NCBI RefSeq assembly: GCF_002795425.1
Contig: NZ_PHHA01000020.1
Location: 82,134 to 146,133 of the forward strand
DNA: 64,000 nucleotides
Direction of reading: 5' to 3'
Source: Conservatibacter flavescens
Lineage (GTDB): Bacteria; Pseudomonadota; Gammaproteobacteria; Enterobacterales; Pasteurellaceae
Shown piece after piece: positions 55,755-64,000 of this stretch (the first letter of the stretch is position 1; the number at the start of each line of letters is the position of its first letter). Both the position numbers and the translations under genes were made by a program. Under the pieces are notes generated by a model. It saw only the letters and a list, made by a program, of their open reading frames with translations, did not search any database and had not been told where the DNA came from.

Positions 55755-55770
55755 AAGCAATCGTTTGCGA
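55755..55770 (-). promoter_or_regulatory. PurR-like operator upstream of purM
   Basis: AAGCAATCGTTTGCGA matches 13 of 16 positions of the PUR box ACGCAAACGTTTGCGT, including the central CGTTTGCG. It lies 55 bases upstream of the purM ATG. The rest of the 240-base gap holds an uptake sequence (55840) and the upp leader. Confidence 0.72.
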
Positions 55771-55939
55771 TAAGAATTTTATGGTGTTCTCCCATTTATA
55801 GCTGTCAGGAGGGATTTTTGAAAAATTTTTCCAAAATATACCGCACTTTATTGAATAATCCGGCTAAGACCCTACCAATTCCCCCCATTCTGATTTAAAA
55901 TTTACCGATTTTATTTTAAAAACGCAGAGGAGTCATATA

Positions 55940-56566
55940 ATGAAAATTGTGGAAGTGAAACATCCATTAGTAAAACATAAATTAGGTTTAATGCGTCAAG
56001 TAGATATTAATACCAAACATTTCCGTGAACTTGCAACGGAAGTAGGCAGTTTATTGACTTATGAAGCGACGGCAGATTTAGAAACGGAAAAAGTAATTAT
56101 TGACGGTTGGTGTGGACAAGTTGAAGTCGATCGTATTAAAGGGAAAAAAGTCACCGTTGTGCCAATTTTACGTGCAGGTTTAGGTATGATGGACGGCGTA
56201 TTGGAACATATTCCTAGCGCACGAATTAGCGTTGTTGGGATTTATCGTAATGAAGAAACCCTTGAACCAGTGCCTTATTTCCAAAAGTTAGCAAGTGATT
56301 TACCTGAACGTTTAGCTATTGTGGTTGATCCAATGTTGGCAACGGGCGGATCGATGATTTCTACCATTGATTTATTAAAAGAAAAAGGTTGTCGCCATAT
56401 AAAAGTGTTGGTCTTAGTGGCAGCCCCTGAAGGTATTGCAGCGCTAGAAAAAGCCCATCCAGATATTGAACTTTATACGGCTTCTATTGATAAACACCTT
56501 AATGAGCAAGGGTATATTATTCCTGGCTTAGGCGATGCAGGCGATAAGATTTTTGGTACGAAATAA
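55940..56566 (+). CDS. upp: Uracil phosphoribosyltransferase
   Basis: Salvages uracil to UMP with PRPP. 208 residues. PRPP motif [32 protein letters not shown] and [20 protein letters not shown] at the end. Start [19 protein letters not shown] with AGAGGAG upstream. Operon with uraA. Confidence 0.97.
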   Translation: MKIVEVKHPLVKHKLGLMRQVDINTKHFRELATEVGSLLTYEATADLETEKVIIDGWCGQVEVDRIKGKKVTVVPILRAGLGMMDGVLEHIPSARISVVGIYRNEETLEPVPYFQKLASDLPERLAIVVDPMLATGGSMISTIDLLKEKGCRHIKVLVLVAAPEGIAALEKAHPDIELYTASIDKHLNEQGYIIPGLGDAGDKIFGTK

Positions 56567-56660
56567 TCCTGAAAGTGCGGTGATTTTGGGAAAAGTTTTC
56601 CAACTTCATCGCAAATTTTGGATCTCATCAAAGTTAATTCAGACAGAGAGATGAAACTTT

Positions 56661-57902
56661 ATGCAACATGAAACTCCGACCGTTCAAGGTCAACCTAAAC
56701 AAGCCTTTGTCGGCTTACAAATGTTATTTGTCGCCTTTGGTGCATTGGTCTTAGTGCCGCTGATTACAGGGCTTGATGCAAACACCGCGTTATTAACTGC
56801 GGGGGTGGGAACCTTGTTATTTCAACTTTGTACCGGACGACAAGTACCGATTTTCTTAGCCTCTTCTTTTGCATTTATTGCGCCGATTCAGTATGGTGTA
56901 CAGACATGGGGCATCGCGACGACTATGGGTGGTTTAGTCTTTACTGGACTGGTCTATTTCGCCTTAAGTGTGTTAGTGAAACTACGAGGTGCTGGCGCAT
57001 TAGAACGTATCTTTCCTCCAGTGGTAGTCGGGCCTGTGATTATCATTATTGGTATGGGGCTTGCGCCTGTAGCAGTGGATATGGCGACGGGCAAAGGTAG
57101 CGCGTATAGTTATGAAGATGCAATTTTAGTGTCATTAGTGACTTTAGTGGTGACTTTAGTAACGGCCGTATTTGGTAAAGGCATGTTTAAACTGATTCCG
57201 ATCATGTTTGGAATTACTGCGGGTTATATCTTATGCTTATGTATGGGCTTGATTAATTTTGAGCCGGTTCTGGCTGCTGCGTGGTTTAGTGTGCCGACGT
57301 TGACGACACCCGAATTTAAATTAGAAGCGATTTTGTATTTGTTGCCCATAGCTATTGCGCCTGCGGTAGAACATGTCGGTGGTATTATGGCAATTAGTTC
57401 CGTAACAGGAAAAGATTTCTTAAAAAAACCAGGATTACATCGGACATTATTAGGCGATGGCGTTGCAACTTCTGCAGCTTCATTTTTAGGTGGCCCACCA
57501 AATACAACTTATGCAGAAGTGACCGGCGCGGTCATGTTAACGCGTAATTTCAATCCGAATATTATGACATGGGCCGCTGTATGGGCAATTGCGATTTCTT
57601 TTTGTGGTAAAGTAGGGGCGTTTTTATCTACGATTCCGACTATTGTGATGGGCGGGATTATGATGTTGGTATTTGGTTCCATTGCTGTCGTGGGAATGAG
57701 TACTTTAATTCGAGCTAAAGTCGATGTGACTGAAGCGCGTAATTTATGTATTATTTCAGTGGTCATGACCTTTGGTATTGGTGGAATGTTTGTGAATTTT
57801 GGTGAAGTTTCACTCAAAGGAATTAGTTTGTGTGCGGTGGTGGCGATTTTGTTGAATCTTATTTTGCCAAAAGCTAAAAACGACACAGCAGTAGAGCAAT
57901 AA
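56661..57902 (+). CDS. uraA: Uracil permease
   Basis: Proton-coupled uracil importer of the nucleobase/ascorbate family. 413 residues, 14 segments. LASSFAFIAPIQYG (helix 3), the AVEHVGGIMAISSVTGKDF segment with substrate-binding Glu, and GGPPNTTYAEVTGAVMLTR. Pairs with upp as in E. coli. An uptake sequence at 56573 lies between them. Confidence 0.95.
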   Translation: MQHETPTVQGQPKQAFVGLQMLFVAFGALVLVPLITGLDANTALLTAGVGTLLFQLCTGRQVPIFLASSFAFIAPIQYGVQTWGIATTMGGLVFTGLVYFALSVLVKLRGAGALERIFPPVVVGPVIIIIGMGLAPVAVDMATGKGSAYSYEDAILVSLVTLVVTLVTAVFGKGMFKLIPIMFGITAGYILCLCMGLINFEPVLAAAWFSVPTLTTPEFKLEAILYLLPIAIAPAVEHVGGIMAISSVTGKDFLKKPGLHRTLLGDGVATSAASFLGGPPNTTYAEVTGAVMLTRNFNPNIMTWAAVWAIAISFCGKVGAFLSTIPTIVMGGIMMLVFGSIAVVGMSTLIRAKVDVTEARNLCIISVVMTFGIGGMFVNFGEVSLKGISLCAVVAILLNLILPKAKNDTAVEQ

Positions 57903-57917
57903 TGATAAGGTGAACTT

Positions 57918-58616
57918 TTGAGAGAAGCGCAATTACCTTTGCCGATTCATCAGTTAGATGATGAAACGTTAGATAATTTTTATGCCGATAACAATTTGTT
58001 ATTGCTTAATTCCCTTCGCTCGAATTTTCACCATCTTCATCAACCTTTTTTTTATCTTTGGGGAATGGCCGGTAGTGGCAAAACCCATTTACTCAAAGGG
58101 ATTTCTGCTTATTTTGTCGCTCAGGAGCGAGCGGCAATTTATGTGCCATTAGATAAATTTTCTGCTTTTTCTCCTGCGGTGTTGGATAATTTGGAACAAC
58201 AAGAGGCGGTGTGCCTAGATAATCTGCACGCAGTGATAGGCAAAGAAGAATGGGAAATTGCGTTATTTGATTTAATTAATCGCATTAAGGAAACCAATAA
58301 TACATTATTGGTGATGAGCGCGGAGCAATCACCAATCACCTTACCGATTCGCTTACCCGATTTGGCTTCTCGATTAACTTGGGGGGAAACTTATCAGCTT
58401 CAGCCCCTGACAGAAGAACAAAAACTCGTGGTGTTACAACAGAATGCTGTGCAACGTGGGATCGTTTTACCGATAGAAACCGCGACTTTTTTATTAAAGC
58501 GTTTGGATCGGGATATGGCGACTTTGTTTGGTGCGTTATCGCAATTAGACAAAGCTTCGCTCCAAGCCAAACGTGATTTAACTATACCTTTCGTTAAAGA
58601 AATCTTGGATTTATGA
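57918..58616 (+). CDS. hda: DnaA-homolog regulator Hda
   Basis: AAA+ protein that, with the DNA-loaded clamp, triggers ATP hydrolysis by DnaA and so limits initiation. 232 residues. N-terminal clamp-binding motif QLPLPIHQL, Walker A WGMAGSGKTHLLKG, and Walker B AVCLDNLHAV. TTG start at 57918 with AAGGTGA upstream. 15 bases after uraA, the same order as E. coli uraA-hda. Confidence 0.95.
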   Translation: MREAQLPLPIHQLDDETLDNFYADNNLLLLNSLRSNFHHLHQPFFYLWGMAGSGKTHLLKGISAYFVAQERAAIYVPLDKFSAFSPAVLDNLEQQEAVCLDNLHAVIGKEEWEIALFDLINRIKETNNTLLVMSAEQSPITLPIRLPDLASRLTWGETYQLQPLTEEQKLVVLQQNAVQRGIVLPIETATFLLKRLDRDMATLFGALSQLDKASLQAKRDLTIPFVKEILDL

Positions 58617-59113
58617 ACAAAGAAACTTTTGCAAAATCCACCGCACTTTTACCTACCGAACTTTGTCCCTGCCAATCAGGATTAGAATATGAGCAATGTT
58701 GCGGGGTGTTCCATCAGCATCAAAGGAGTGCGCAAACAGCAGAACAGCTAATGCGTTCGCGTTATTGTGCCTATGTATTGCAAAATATTCCTTATATTGT
58801 GGAAACGACATTACCCGCGCAGCAGCCATTTTTAGCGCAACAAGCTATTCGAACTTGGGCTGAAAGTGTGCAATGGCAACAATTGGTTATTGTGGATCAA
58901 CGCGTGCGTTCAACGGTTCATGAGAATATTGAATTTAAAGCATTTTTTATACAAGATGGCATTGAAGATGTACACCATGAAACCTCCTTGTTTGTGAAAT
59001 GTGCAGAAAAATGGTATTTTTTAGATCATACTTTGCCACTACCCACATTGAAAAAACCGTGTATATGTGGGTCTGGTAAAAAATTTAAACATTGTTGTGG
59101 CGCGTTTTTATAA
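58613..59113 (+). CDS. ychJ: YchJ-family SEC-C motif protein
   Basis: 166 residues. Two SEC-C zinc motifs, [14 protein letters not shown] near the N-terminus and [17 protein letters not shown] at the C-terminus, flanking an NTF2-like core ([18 protein letters not shown]). Function not known. ATG overlaps the hda stop by 4 bases. The uptake sequence at 58640 encodes STALL. Confidence 0.9.
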   Translation: MNKETFAKSTALLPTELCPCQSGLEYEQCCGVFHQHQRSAQTAEQLMRSRYCAYVLQNIPYIVETTLPAQQPFLAQQAIRTWAESVQWQQLVIVDQRVRSTVHENIEFKAFFIQDGIEDVHHETSLFVKCAEKWYFLDHTLPLPTLKKPCICGSGKKFKHCCGAFL

Positions 59114-59153
59114 ACCGCATAAGCATATAAAAAAGAGAACATTGAGGAATTTT

Positions 59154-60047
59154 ATGAATACGCCTTTATCGCGATTTGTGTTGTTTTTAAAAGTTTTTTG
59201 GTATCGCTTCAGTCAAAATAAATTAACTCAGGCGGCAGGCTATTTAACTTATAGCACGATGCTGGCTATTGTGCCATTAATTATGGTGATCTTCGCTATT
59301 TTTTCAGCGTTTCCTGTCTTTGAAGAAGTGACGGACTCATTAAAAACATTTATTTTTACAAACTTTGCCCCCTCAGCGAGTGATGTCGTGGGGAATTACA
59401 TCGATCAGTTTGTGAGTAATTCTAAACAGATGAGTGCTGTGGGGGTCATTGGATTGGTTGTGGTGGCATTAATGTTGATTCGTTCTATTGATGAAACCCT
59501 AAATGGTATTTGGCAAAATAGTAAACCGCGCTCATTGGTATTCTCTTTTGCTATGTATTGGACTATTCTCACCATTGGTCCGTTGTTAATAGGTGCTAGC
59601 ATTGCCGTGAGTACTTATGTAAGTTCTCTCGGTATGTTTGAAAATAATTTGGATCTACCGTTTGGATTGAAAATCTTGGGTCTGGTGCCTTTTTTGTTAA
59701 CTTGGCTTTCGTTTACCCTGATTTATACGATGGTGCCAAATACGAAAGTGAGTGTTAAGCATGCTGCAATTGGTGCGCTAGTGGCGGCAGTATTTTTTAC
59801 ATTGGGTAAACAAGCATTTGGTTGGTATATTACTACTTTCCCGTCTTATCAATTAATTTACGGTGCTATGGCAACATTACCGATCATGTTACTTTGGATT
59901 CAATTGAGCTGGACTTTTGTGTTATTAGGCGCGCAATTGACAGCGGTTTTGCAGGATTTACGTGCGATTTATGCGGGTGATTCAGAAGAATTATTAGAAG
60001 AAATTGAAAGTAATCAGGAGCAAAATCTTGAGAAGGAGAACGCATGA
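59154..60047 (+). CDS. yihY: YihY-family inner membrane protein
   Basis: 297 residues with about six helices, once misnamed ribonuclease BN. Starts [19 protein letters not shown] at 59154 (TTGAGGAA upstream). [31 protein letters not shown], and [19 protein letters not shown] are the family blocks. Acidic tail ([13 protein letters not shown]). Function unknown; often linked to envelope processes. The stop overlaps dtd by 4 bases (ATGA). Confidence 0.9.
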   Translation: MNTPLSRFVLFLKVFWYRFSQNKLTQAAGYLTYSTMLAIVPLIMVIFAIFSAFPVFEEVTDSLKTFIFTNFAPSASDVVGNYIDQFVSNSKQMSAVGVIGLVVVALMLIRSIDETLNGIWQNSKPRSLVFSFAMYWTILTIGPLLIGASIAVSTYVSSLGMFENNLDLPFGLKILGLVPFLLTWLSFTLIYTMVPNTKVSVKHAAIGALVAAVFFTLGKQAFGWYITTFPSYQLIYGAMATLPIMLLWIQLSWTFVLLGAQLTAVLQDLRAIYAGDSEELLEEIESNQEQNLEKENA

Positions 60048-60478
60048 TTGCGCTGATTCAACGTGTAAAACAGGCGAAAGTGGAGGTTGCACAAGAAGTC
60101 GTCGGTGAAATTTCGCAGGGTTTACTTGTATTGTTAGGTGTAGAAAAAGACGATGACCATAACAAAGCAGAACGATTAGTGGAAAAGGTGCTTCACTATC
60201 GTATATTTAGTGACGAGTTGGGCAAGATGAATTTGAATGTACAACAAATTCAAGGGCAAGTTCTAGTGGTATCGCAATTCACACTTGCGGCTGATACACA
60301 AAAAGGGCTGCGACCAAGTTTTTCAAATGGTGCAGCACCTTCATTAGCACTAACATTATATGATTATTTTGTGGAAAAATGCAGGGAGAAAATTGACACC
60401 GCGACTGGACAGTTTGCTGCGGATATGCAGGTGTCATTGCAAAATGATGGTCCGGTTACTTTTTGGCTACAAGTGTAA
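60044..60478 (+). CDS. dtd: D-aminoacyl-tRNA deacylase
   Basis: Hydrolyses D-amino acids and glycine mischarged on tRNA. 144 residues. [19 protein letters not shown] (active site, SQFTL) and the C-terminal [11 protein letters not shown] with the cross-subunit Gly-cisPro. Coupled to yihY. Confidence 0.97.
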   Translation: MIALIQRVKQAKVEVAQEVVGEISQGLLVLLGVEKDDDHNKAERLVEKVLHYRIFSDELGKMNLNVQQIQGQVLVVSQFTLAADTQKGLRPSFSNGAAPSLALTLYDYFVEKCREKIDTATGQFAADMQVSLQNDGPVTFWLQV

Positions 60479-60525
60479 AATTATCCTACGTTCATGATAT
60501 TTATGATATATTTATATATGTAATG

Positions 60526-60549
60526 CGGCTGTGAGAACAGCCGTTTTTT
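60526..60549 (+). terminator. dtd terminator
   Basis: CGGCTGT (60526-60532) pairs with ACAGCCG (60537-60543), loop GAGA, followed by TTTTTTA. Confidence 0.9.
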
Positions 60550-60576
60550 AATTTTTAAATAATAGGATATTTTTTT

Positions 60577-61788
60577 ATGACATTTGATACTTATGAAACG
60601 ATAGCGCTGGCTTGTTTAGTGTTATTGTTGGGTTATTTTTTGGTTAAGCGTGTTCATTTTTTATCCCATTATAATATCCCAGAGCCGGTTGTTGGGGGAT
60701 TTATTGTTGCAATTGCGTTGACAGTCACTCATCAGCTATGGAATGTGTCTTTTAGTTTTGATACGGATTTGCAATACAATATGATGCTTGTATTTTTTAG
60801 CTCTATCGGGTTAAGTGCTAATTTTGCTCGTCTTGCTAAAGGAGGAAAGCCGTTACTTCTCTTTTTATGTGTCTCATTTGGACTGATTTTCTTACAAAAT
60901 ACGGTGGGCATTTTCTCGGCTATGGCCTTAGGTCTCGATCCGGCTTATGGGTTGATTGCGGGTTCGGTAACACTAACGGGTGGACATGGTACCGGTGTTG
61001 CGTGGGCTGACACCTTAACACACCGTTTTGGTATTTCTGGGGCATTAGAATTGGCGATGGCGTGTGCCACATTTGGCTTAGTTTTTGGTGGAATCATTGG
61101 GGGACCTGTTGCGAGTTTCTTACTAAAACGTATGAAAAAAGAAGAAGTAACAGAAGCTGATGAAGACACTAATGATGTAGAAGAAGCGTTTGAACGTCCA
61201 AAATATCGCCGTAAAGTCAACACACGCTCGATCATTGAAACGATTACAATGATGTCAATTTGTTTATTTGTGGGTCAATATATTTCGGAAGTTGTTAAAG
61301 GCACCGTGTTACAGCTACCTGCGTTTGTTTGGTGTTTATTTGTTGGAACGCTTATCCGTAATGTGCTTGCTCATATTTTTAAATTTAAGGTTGCAGATGA
61401 AGCGATTGATATACTTGGAAATGTTGGGTTATCTTTATTTCTCGCCATTGCTTTAATGTCCTTAAAATTATGGGAGCTAGCAGGTCTTGCATTGCCTATC
61501 TTTGCTATTTTAATTATCCAGGTACTCTTAATGGTAGGTTATGCCATTATTGTGACTTATCGGGTAATGGGGAAGGATTATGATGCGGTTGTGTTAAGTG
61601 CGGGACATTGTGGATTTGGTTTGGGCGCAACGCCAACGGCTGTAGCGAATATGCAGGCTGTAACCTCTCATTTTGGTCCATCACATAAGGCGTTTTTAAT
61701 TGTTCCAATGGTAGGGGCCTTTTTTATTGACTTGATAAACAATGTCTTGCTTAAATTTTTTATGGAAGTCACTGTATATTTTCATTAA
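60577..61788 (+). CDS. gltS: Sodium/glutamate symporter GltS
   Basis: 403 residues, about ten segments. Loops GSVTLTGGHGTGVAWADTL and SAGHCGFGLGATPTAVANM are the classical GltS pattern, so this, rather than the homologue at 16743-17918, is the better GltS candidate. A charged cytosolic insert (about residues 187-215, EEVTEADEDTNDVEEAFERP) links the halves. Confidence 0.93.
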   Translation: MTFDTYETIALACLVLLLGYFLVKRVHFLSHYNIPEPVVGGFIVAIALTVTHQLWNVSFSFDTDLQYNMMLVFFSSIGLSANFARLAKGGKPLLLFLCVSFGLIFLQNTVGIFSAMALGLDPAYGLIAGSVTLTGGHGTGVAWADTLTHRFGISGALELAMACATFGLVFGGIIGGPVASFLLKRMKKEEVTEADEDTNDVEEAFERPKYRRKVNTRSIIETITMMSICLFVGQYISEVVKGTVLQLPAFVWCLFVGTLIRNVLAHIFKFKVADEAIDILGNVGLSLFLAIALMSLKLWELAGLALPIFAILIIQVLLMVGYAIIVTYRVMGKDYDAVVLSAGHCGFGLGATPTAVANMQAVTSHFGPSHKAFLIVPMVGAFFIDLINNVLLKFFMEVTVYFH

Positions 61789-61799
61789 GAAGACCCACG

Positions 61800-61828
61800 T
61801 TATCCGGGTGAACCATATGCCCGGATAA
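61800..61828. terminator. Hairpin between gltS and coaA
   Basis: TTATCCGGG (61800-61808) pairs with CCCGGATAA (61820-61828), loop of 11 bases. No good U-tract on either strand. An uptake sequence follows (61834). Confidence 0.55.
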
Positions 61829-61854
61829 TGTAAAAGTGCGGTCTGTTTTCAAAA

Positions 61855-62808
61855 TTATTTTCTTAATTTCACTTGTTCCACAGAATGATCTTTACCTTTC
61901 GTTAAAATCAAATTCGCACGTTCACGAGTTGGTAAAATATTTTCATGTAGATTCAAACCATTAATGCTATCCCAAATATGACTCGCTGTTTCAATCGCTT
62001 CTTGTTCAGACAGTTCTGCATAATGTTTGAAGTAGGAGTTTGGATCAGTAAATGCACCTTTGCGAAATTTAAGAAAACGACGAATATACCATTCTTTTAA
62101 TAATGGTTCTTCTGCATCGACATAAATAGAAAAATCGACGAAATCAGAGACAAAAATTTGATTCGGGTGATTATTGCCTGTTTGTAGTACATTCAAGCCT
62201 TCTAAAATAAAAATATCGGGCTGATCAATAATATTAAACTGATTGGGAAGAATGTCATAGGTTAAATGAGAATAAATAGGCACTTGTAGTTGTGGCTTGC
62301 CTGATTTCAAATCTGCCATGAATTGAATCAGTTGAGGGGTGTCATAAGAAATAGGGAAGCCTTTCTTGTGTAAAATATTACGTTCTTTTAAGGTGGCTAA
62401 TGGATATAAAAAGCCGTCTGTTGTAATCAGATCGACTTTTCTGGTATGTGGCCATTGCGCCAATAAAGATTGTAGGATACGGGCAGATGTGCTTTTCCCC
62501 ACTGCAACACTGCCAGCAATACTAATAATGTAAGGAACTTTCGGCTTTTGTACCCCAAGAAACCGATGTAATACAGTCTGACGGCGTAGATTTTCATCAA
62601 TATAGTAATTTAATAAACGCGCTAAGGGGAGATAAATCGTGCTGACTTCATCAAGTGAGAGCTCTTCATTAAAACTCAATAGCGGTTTTAGGTCTTGCTC
62701 AGTCAGTTTTAAAGGGACAGATTTACGCAATTCGCTCCATTGATCGCGGTCAAAGCAGAGAAAAGGGCTGATTTTATTTAAATTTGAAGTAGTGTTTTTA
62801 ATTGACAC
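61855..62808 (-). CDS. coaA: Pantothenate kinase (type I)
   Basis: First and regulated step of coenzyme A synthesis. 317 residues, as in E. coli. P-loop [43 protein letters not shown]; and [15 protein letters not shown]. It lies upstream of, and divergent from, the tRNA-tuf operon, as in enteric bacteria. An uptake sequence at 62837 lies just upstream. Confidence 0.97.
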   Translation of the reverse strand: MSIKNTTSNLNKISPFLCFDRDQWSELRKSVPLKLTEQDLKPLLSFNEELSLDEVSTIYLPLARLLNYYIDENLRRQTVLHRFLGVQKPKVPYIISIAGSVAVGKSTSARILQSLLAQWPHTRKVDLITTDGFLYPLATLKERNILHKKGFPISYDTPQLIQFMADLKSGKPQLQVPIYSHLTYDILPNQFNIIDQPDIFILEGLNVLQTGNNHPNQIFVSDFVDFSIYVDAEEPLLKEWYIRRFLKFRKGAFTDPNSYFKHYAELSEQEAIETASHIWDSINGLNLHENILPTRERANLILTKGKDHSVEQVKLRK

Positions 62809-62966
62809 GATAATAGTTCTTTAAATATCCCAAAGAAAGTGCGGTCAACTATACAATAATTTTTTAAGCATGAGGATAAAAAATGACGAAATTATGGAAA
62901 AATATGCAAATTCTGTCTGATTATTAGCCGAATGATAAAAAAAAATGTTTTTTTATCAAAAAAGGC

Positions 62967-62994
62967 TTGTCAGCCATAAAAATTTCCCTATAAT
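62967..62994 (+). promoter_or_regulatory. Promoter of the tRNA-tuf operon
   Basis: TTGTCA (62967-62972), 16-base spacer, perfect TATAAT (62989-62994), then ACGCCTCAC, a GC-rich discriminator expected for stringent control. Upstream is an A/T-rich UP-like tract (62939-62963). Confidence 0.85.
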
Positions 62995-63014
62995 ACGCCT
63001 CACTTGCTTACGAC

Positions 63015-63090
<76 letters not shown>

Positions 63091-63116
63091 TTAAGCGTAA
63101 ACAAGTAGATTAGCGT

Positions 63117-63201
63117 GGAGGGATTCCCGAGCGGCCAAAGGGAGCAGACTGTAAATCTGCCGGCTCAGCCTTCGAAGGTTCGAATCCTTCTCCCTCCACC
63201 A
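63117..63201 (+). tRNA. tRNA-Tyr (GTA)
   Basis: 85 bases, class II with long variable arm and CCA. Acceptor GGAGGGA pairs with TCCCTCC; anticodon loop CTGTAAA, anticodon GTA. Equivalent to tyrU. Confidence 0.97.
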
Positions 63202-63235
63202 TTTTTGATTCTGATGGGACAGATGAATTAAGAAC

Positions 63236-63310
<75 letters not shown>

Positions 63311-63314
63311 AAGC

Positions 63315-63390
<76 letters not shown>

Positions 63391-63422
63391 CTTATCTCTT
63401 CATTTCTCTCTCTTCAGTTTAG

Positions 63423-64000
<578 letters not shown>

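Noticed and set aside
16743..61788. GltS homologues at 16743-17918 and 60577-61788 as a recent duplication
   Set aside because: Their loops and lengths differ too much; they are old paralogues or separately acquired.

Overview
The window is a stretch of AT-rich chromosome from a gammaproteobacterium of the family Pasteurellaceae, most likely Pasteurella or a close relative. Two things support this. The 9-base DNA-uptake core AAGTGCGGT (or its complement) occurs at least 34 times by eye, against roughly 0.5 expected by chance. Gene order also fits: recO-rlmD-relA-dgkA, the pyrH-to-lpxB envelope string, pdxR/pdxST, an Oma87-like BamA and a short SurA. I see no prophage, insertion sequence or CRISPR array.

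Layout. 1-1306: 3' part of gnd. 1.4-6.2 kb: a sulfurtransferase remnant, then recO-rlmD-relA-dgkA. 6.3-7.3 kb: a broken TPR/glycosyltransferase gene. 7.4-12.1 kb: the pgk-fba glycolytic pair, a periplasmic T2 ribonuclease, a YfhL ferredoxin and a YfiF-type RNA methyltransferase. 12.2-16.7 kb: pssA, a preQ1-riboswitch-controlled yhhQ coupled to an MFS transporter, and a pirin. 16.7-19.6 kb: an accessory cluster with a GltS-like carrier, an RraA-like aldolase and a divergent LysR regulator. 19.8-38.1 kb: the conserved rpsB-tsf-pyrH-frr-dxr-uppS-cdsA-rseP-bamA-skp-lpxD-fabZ-lpxA-lpxB-rnhB string, interrupted after pyrH by a Fur-box heme receptor and ChaN-type lipoprotein pair. 38.2-44.2 kb: a YfbS-type transporter, a CDF metal exporter coupled to PdxR, and pdxST. 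44.3-44.6 kb: tRNA-Ser and two identical tRNA-Arg genes. 44.6-50.9 kb: a PRD-like orphan, an oxidoreductase, yqaB-maa-yqaA, luxS, trmO, menA and rraA. 50.9-55.7 kb (minus strand): surA, pyrR and the purM-dgt-purN operon. 55.9-62.8 kb: upp-uraA-hda, ychJ, yihY-dtd, gltS and coaA. 63.0-64.0 kb: the tRNA-Thr/Tyr/Gly/Thr-tuf operon, cut by the window edge.

Most of the window is housekeeping. It links ribosome and elongation factor production, isoprenoid, phospholipid and lipid A synthesis, outer-membrane assembly, purine and pyrimidine salvage, and PLP synthesis. I did not find a clearly new defence or mobile system. The best leads are: (1) the preQ1-riboswitch operon that adds an aromatic-acid-type MFS carrier directly behind yhhQ; (2) a dGTPase-family gene locked between purM and purN under a PurR-like box; (3) recO, whose only homology-consistent start is ATC; (4) the heme-uptake pair with a (GCACAA)7 repeat at the signal-peptide cleavage zone, inserted in an otherwise conserved gene string; and (5) uptake-sequence hairpins inside coding regions (trmO, rnhB, and a wide pair in pdxR).
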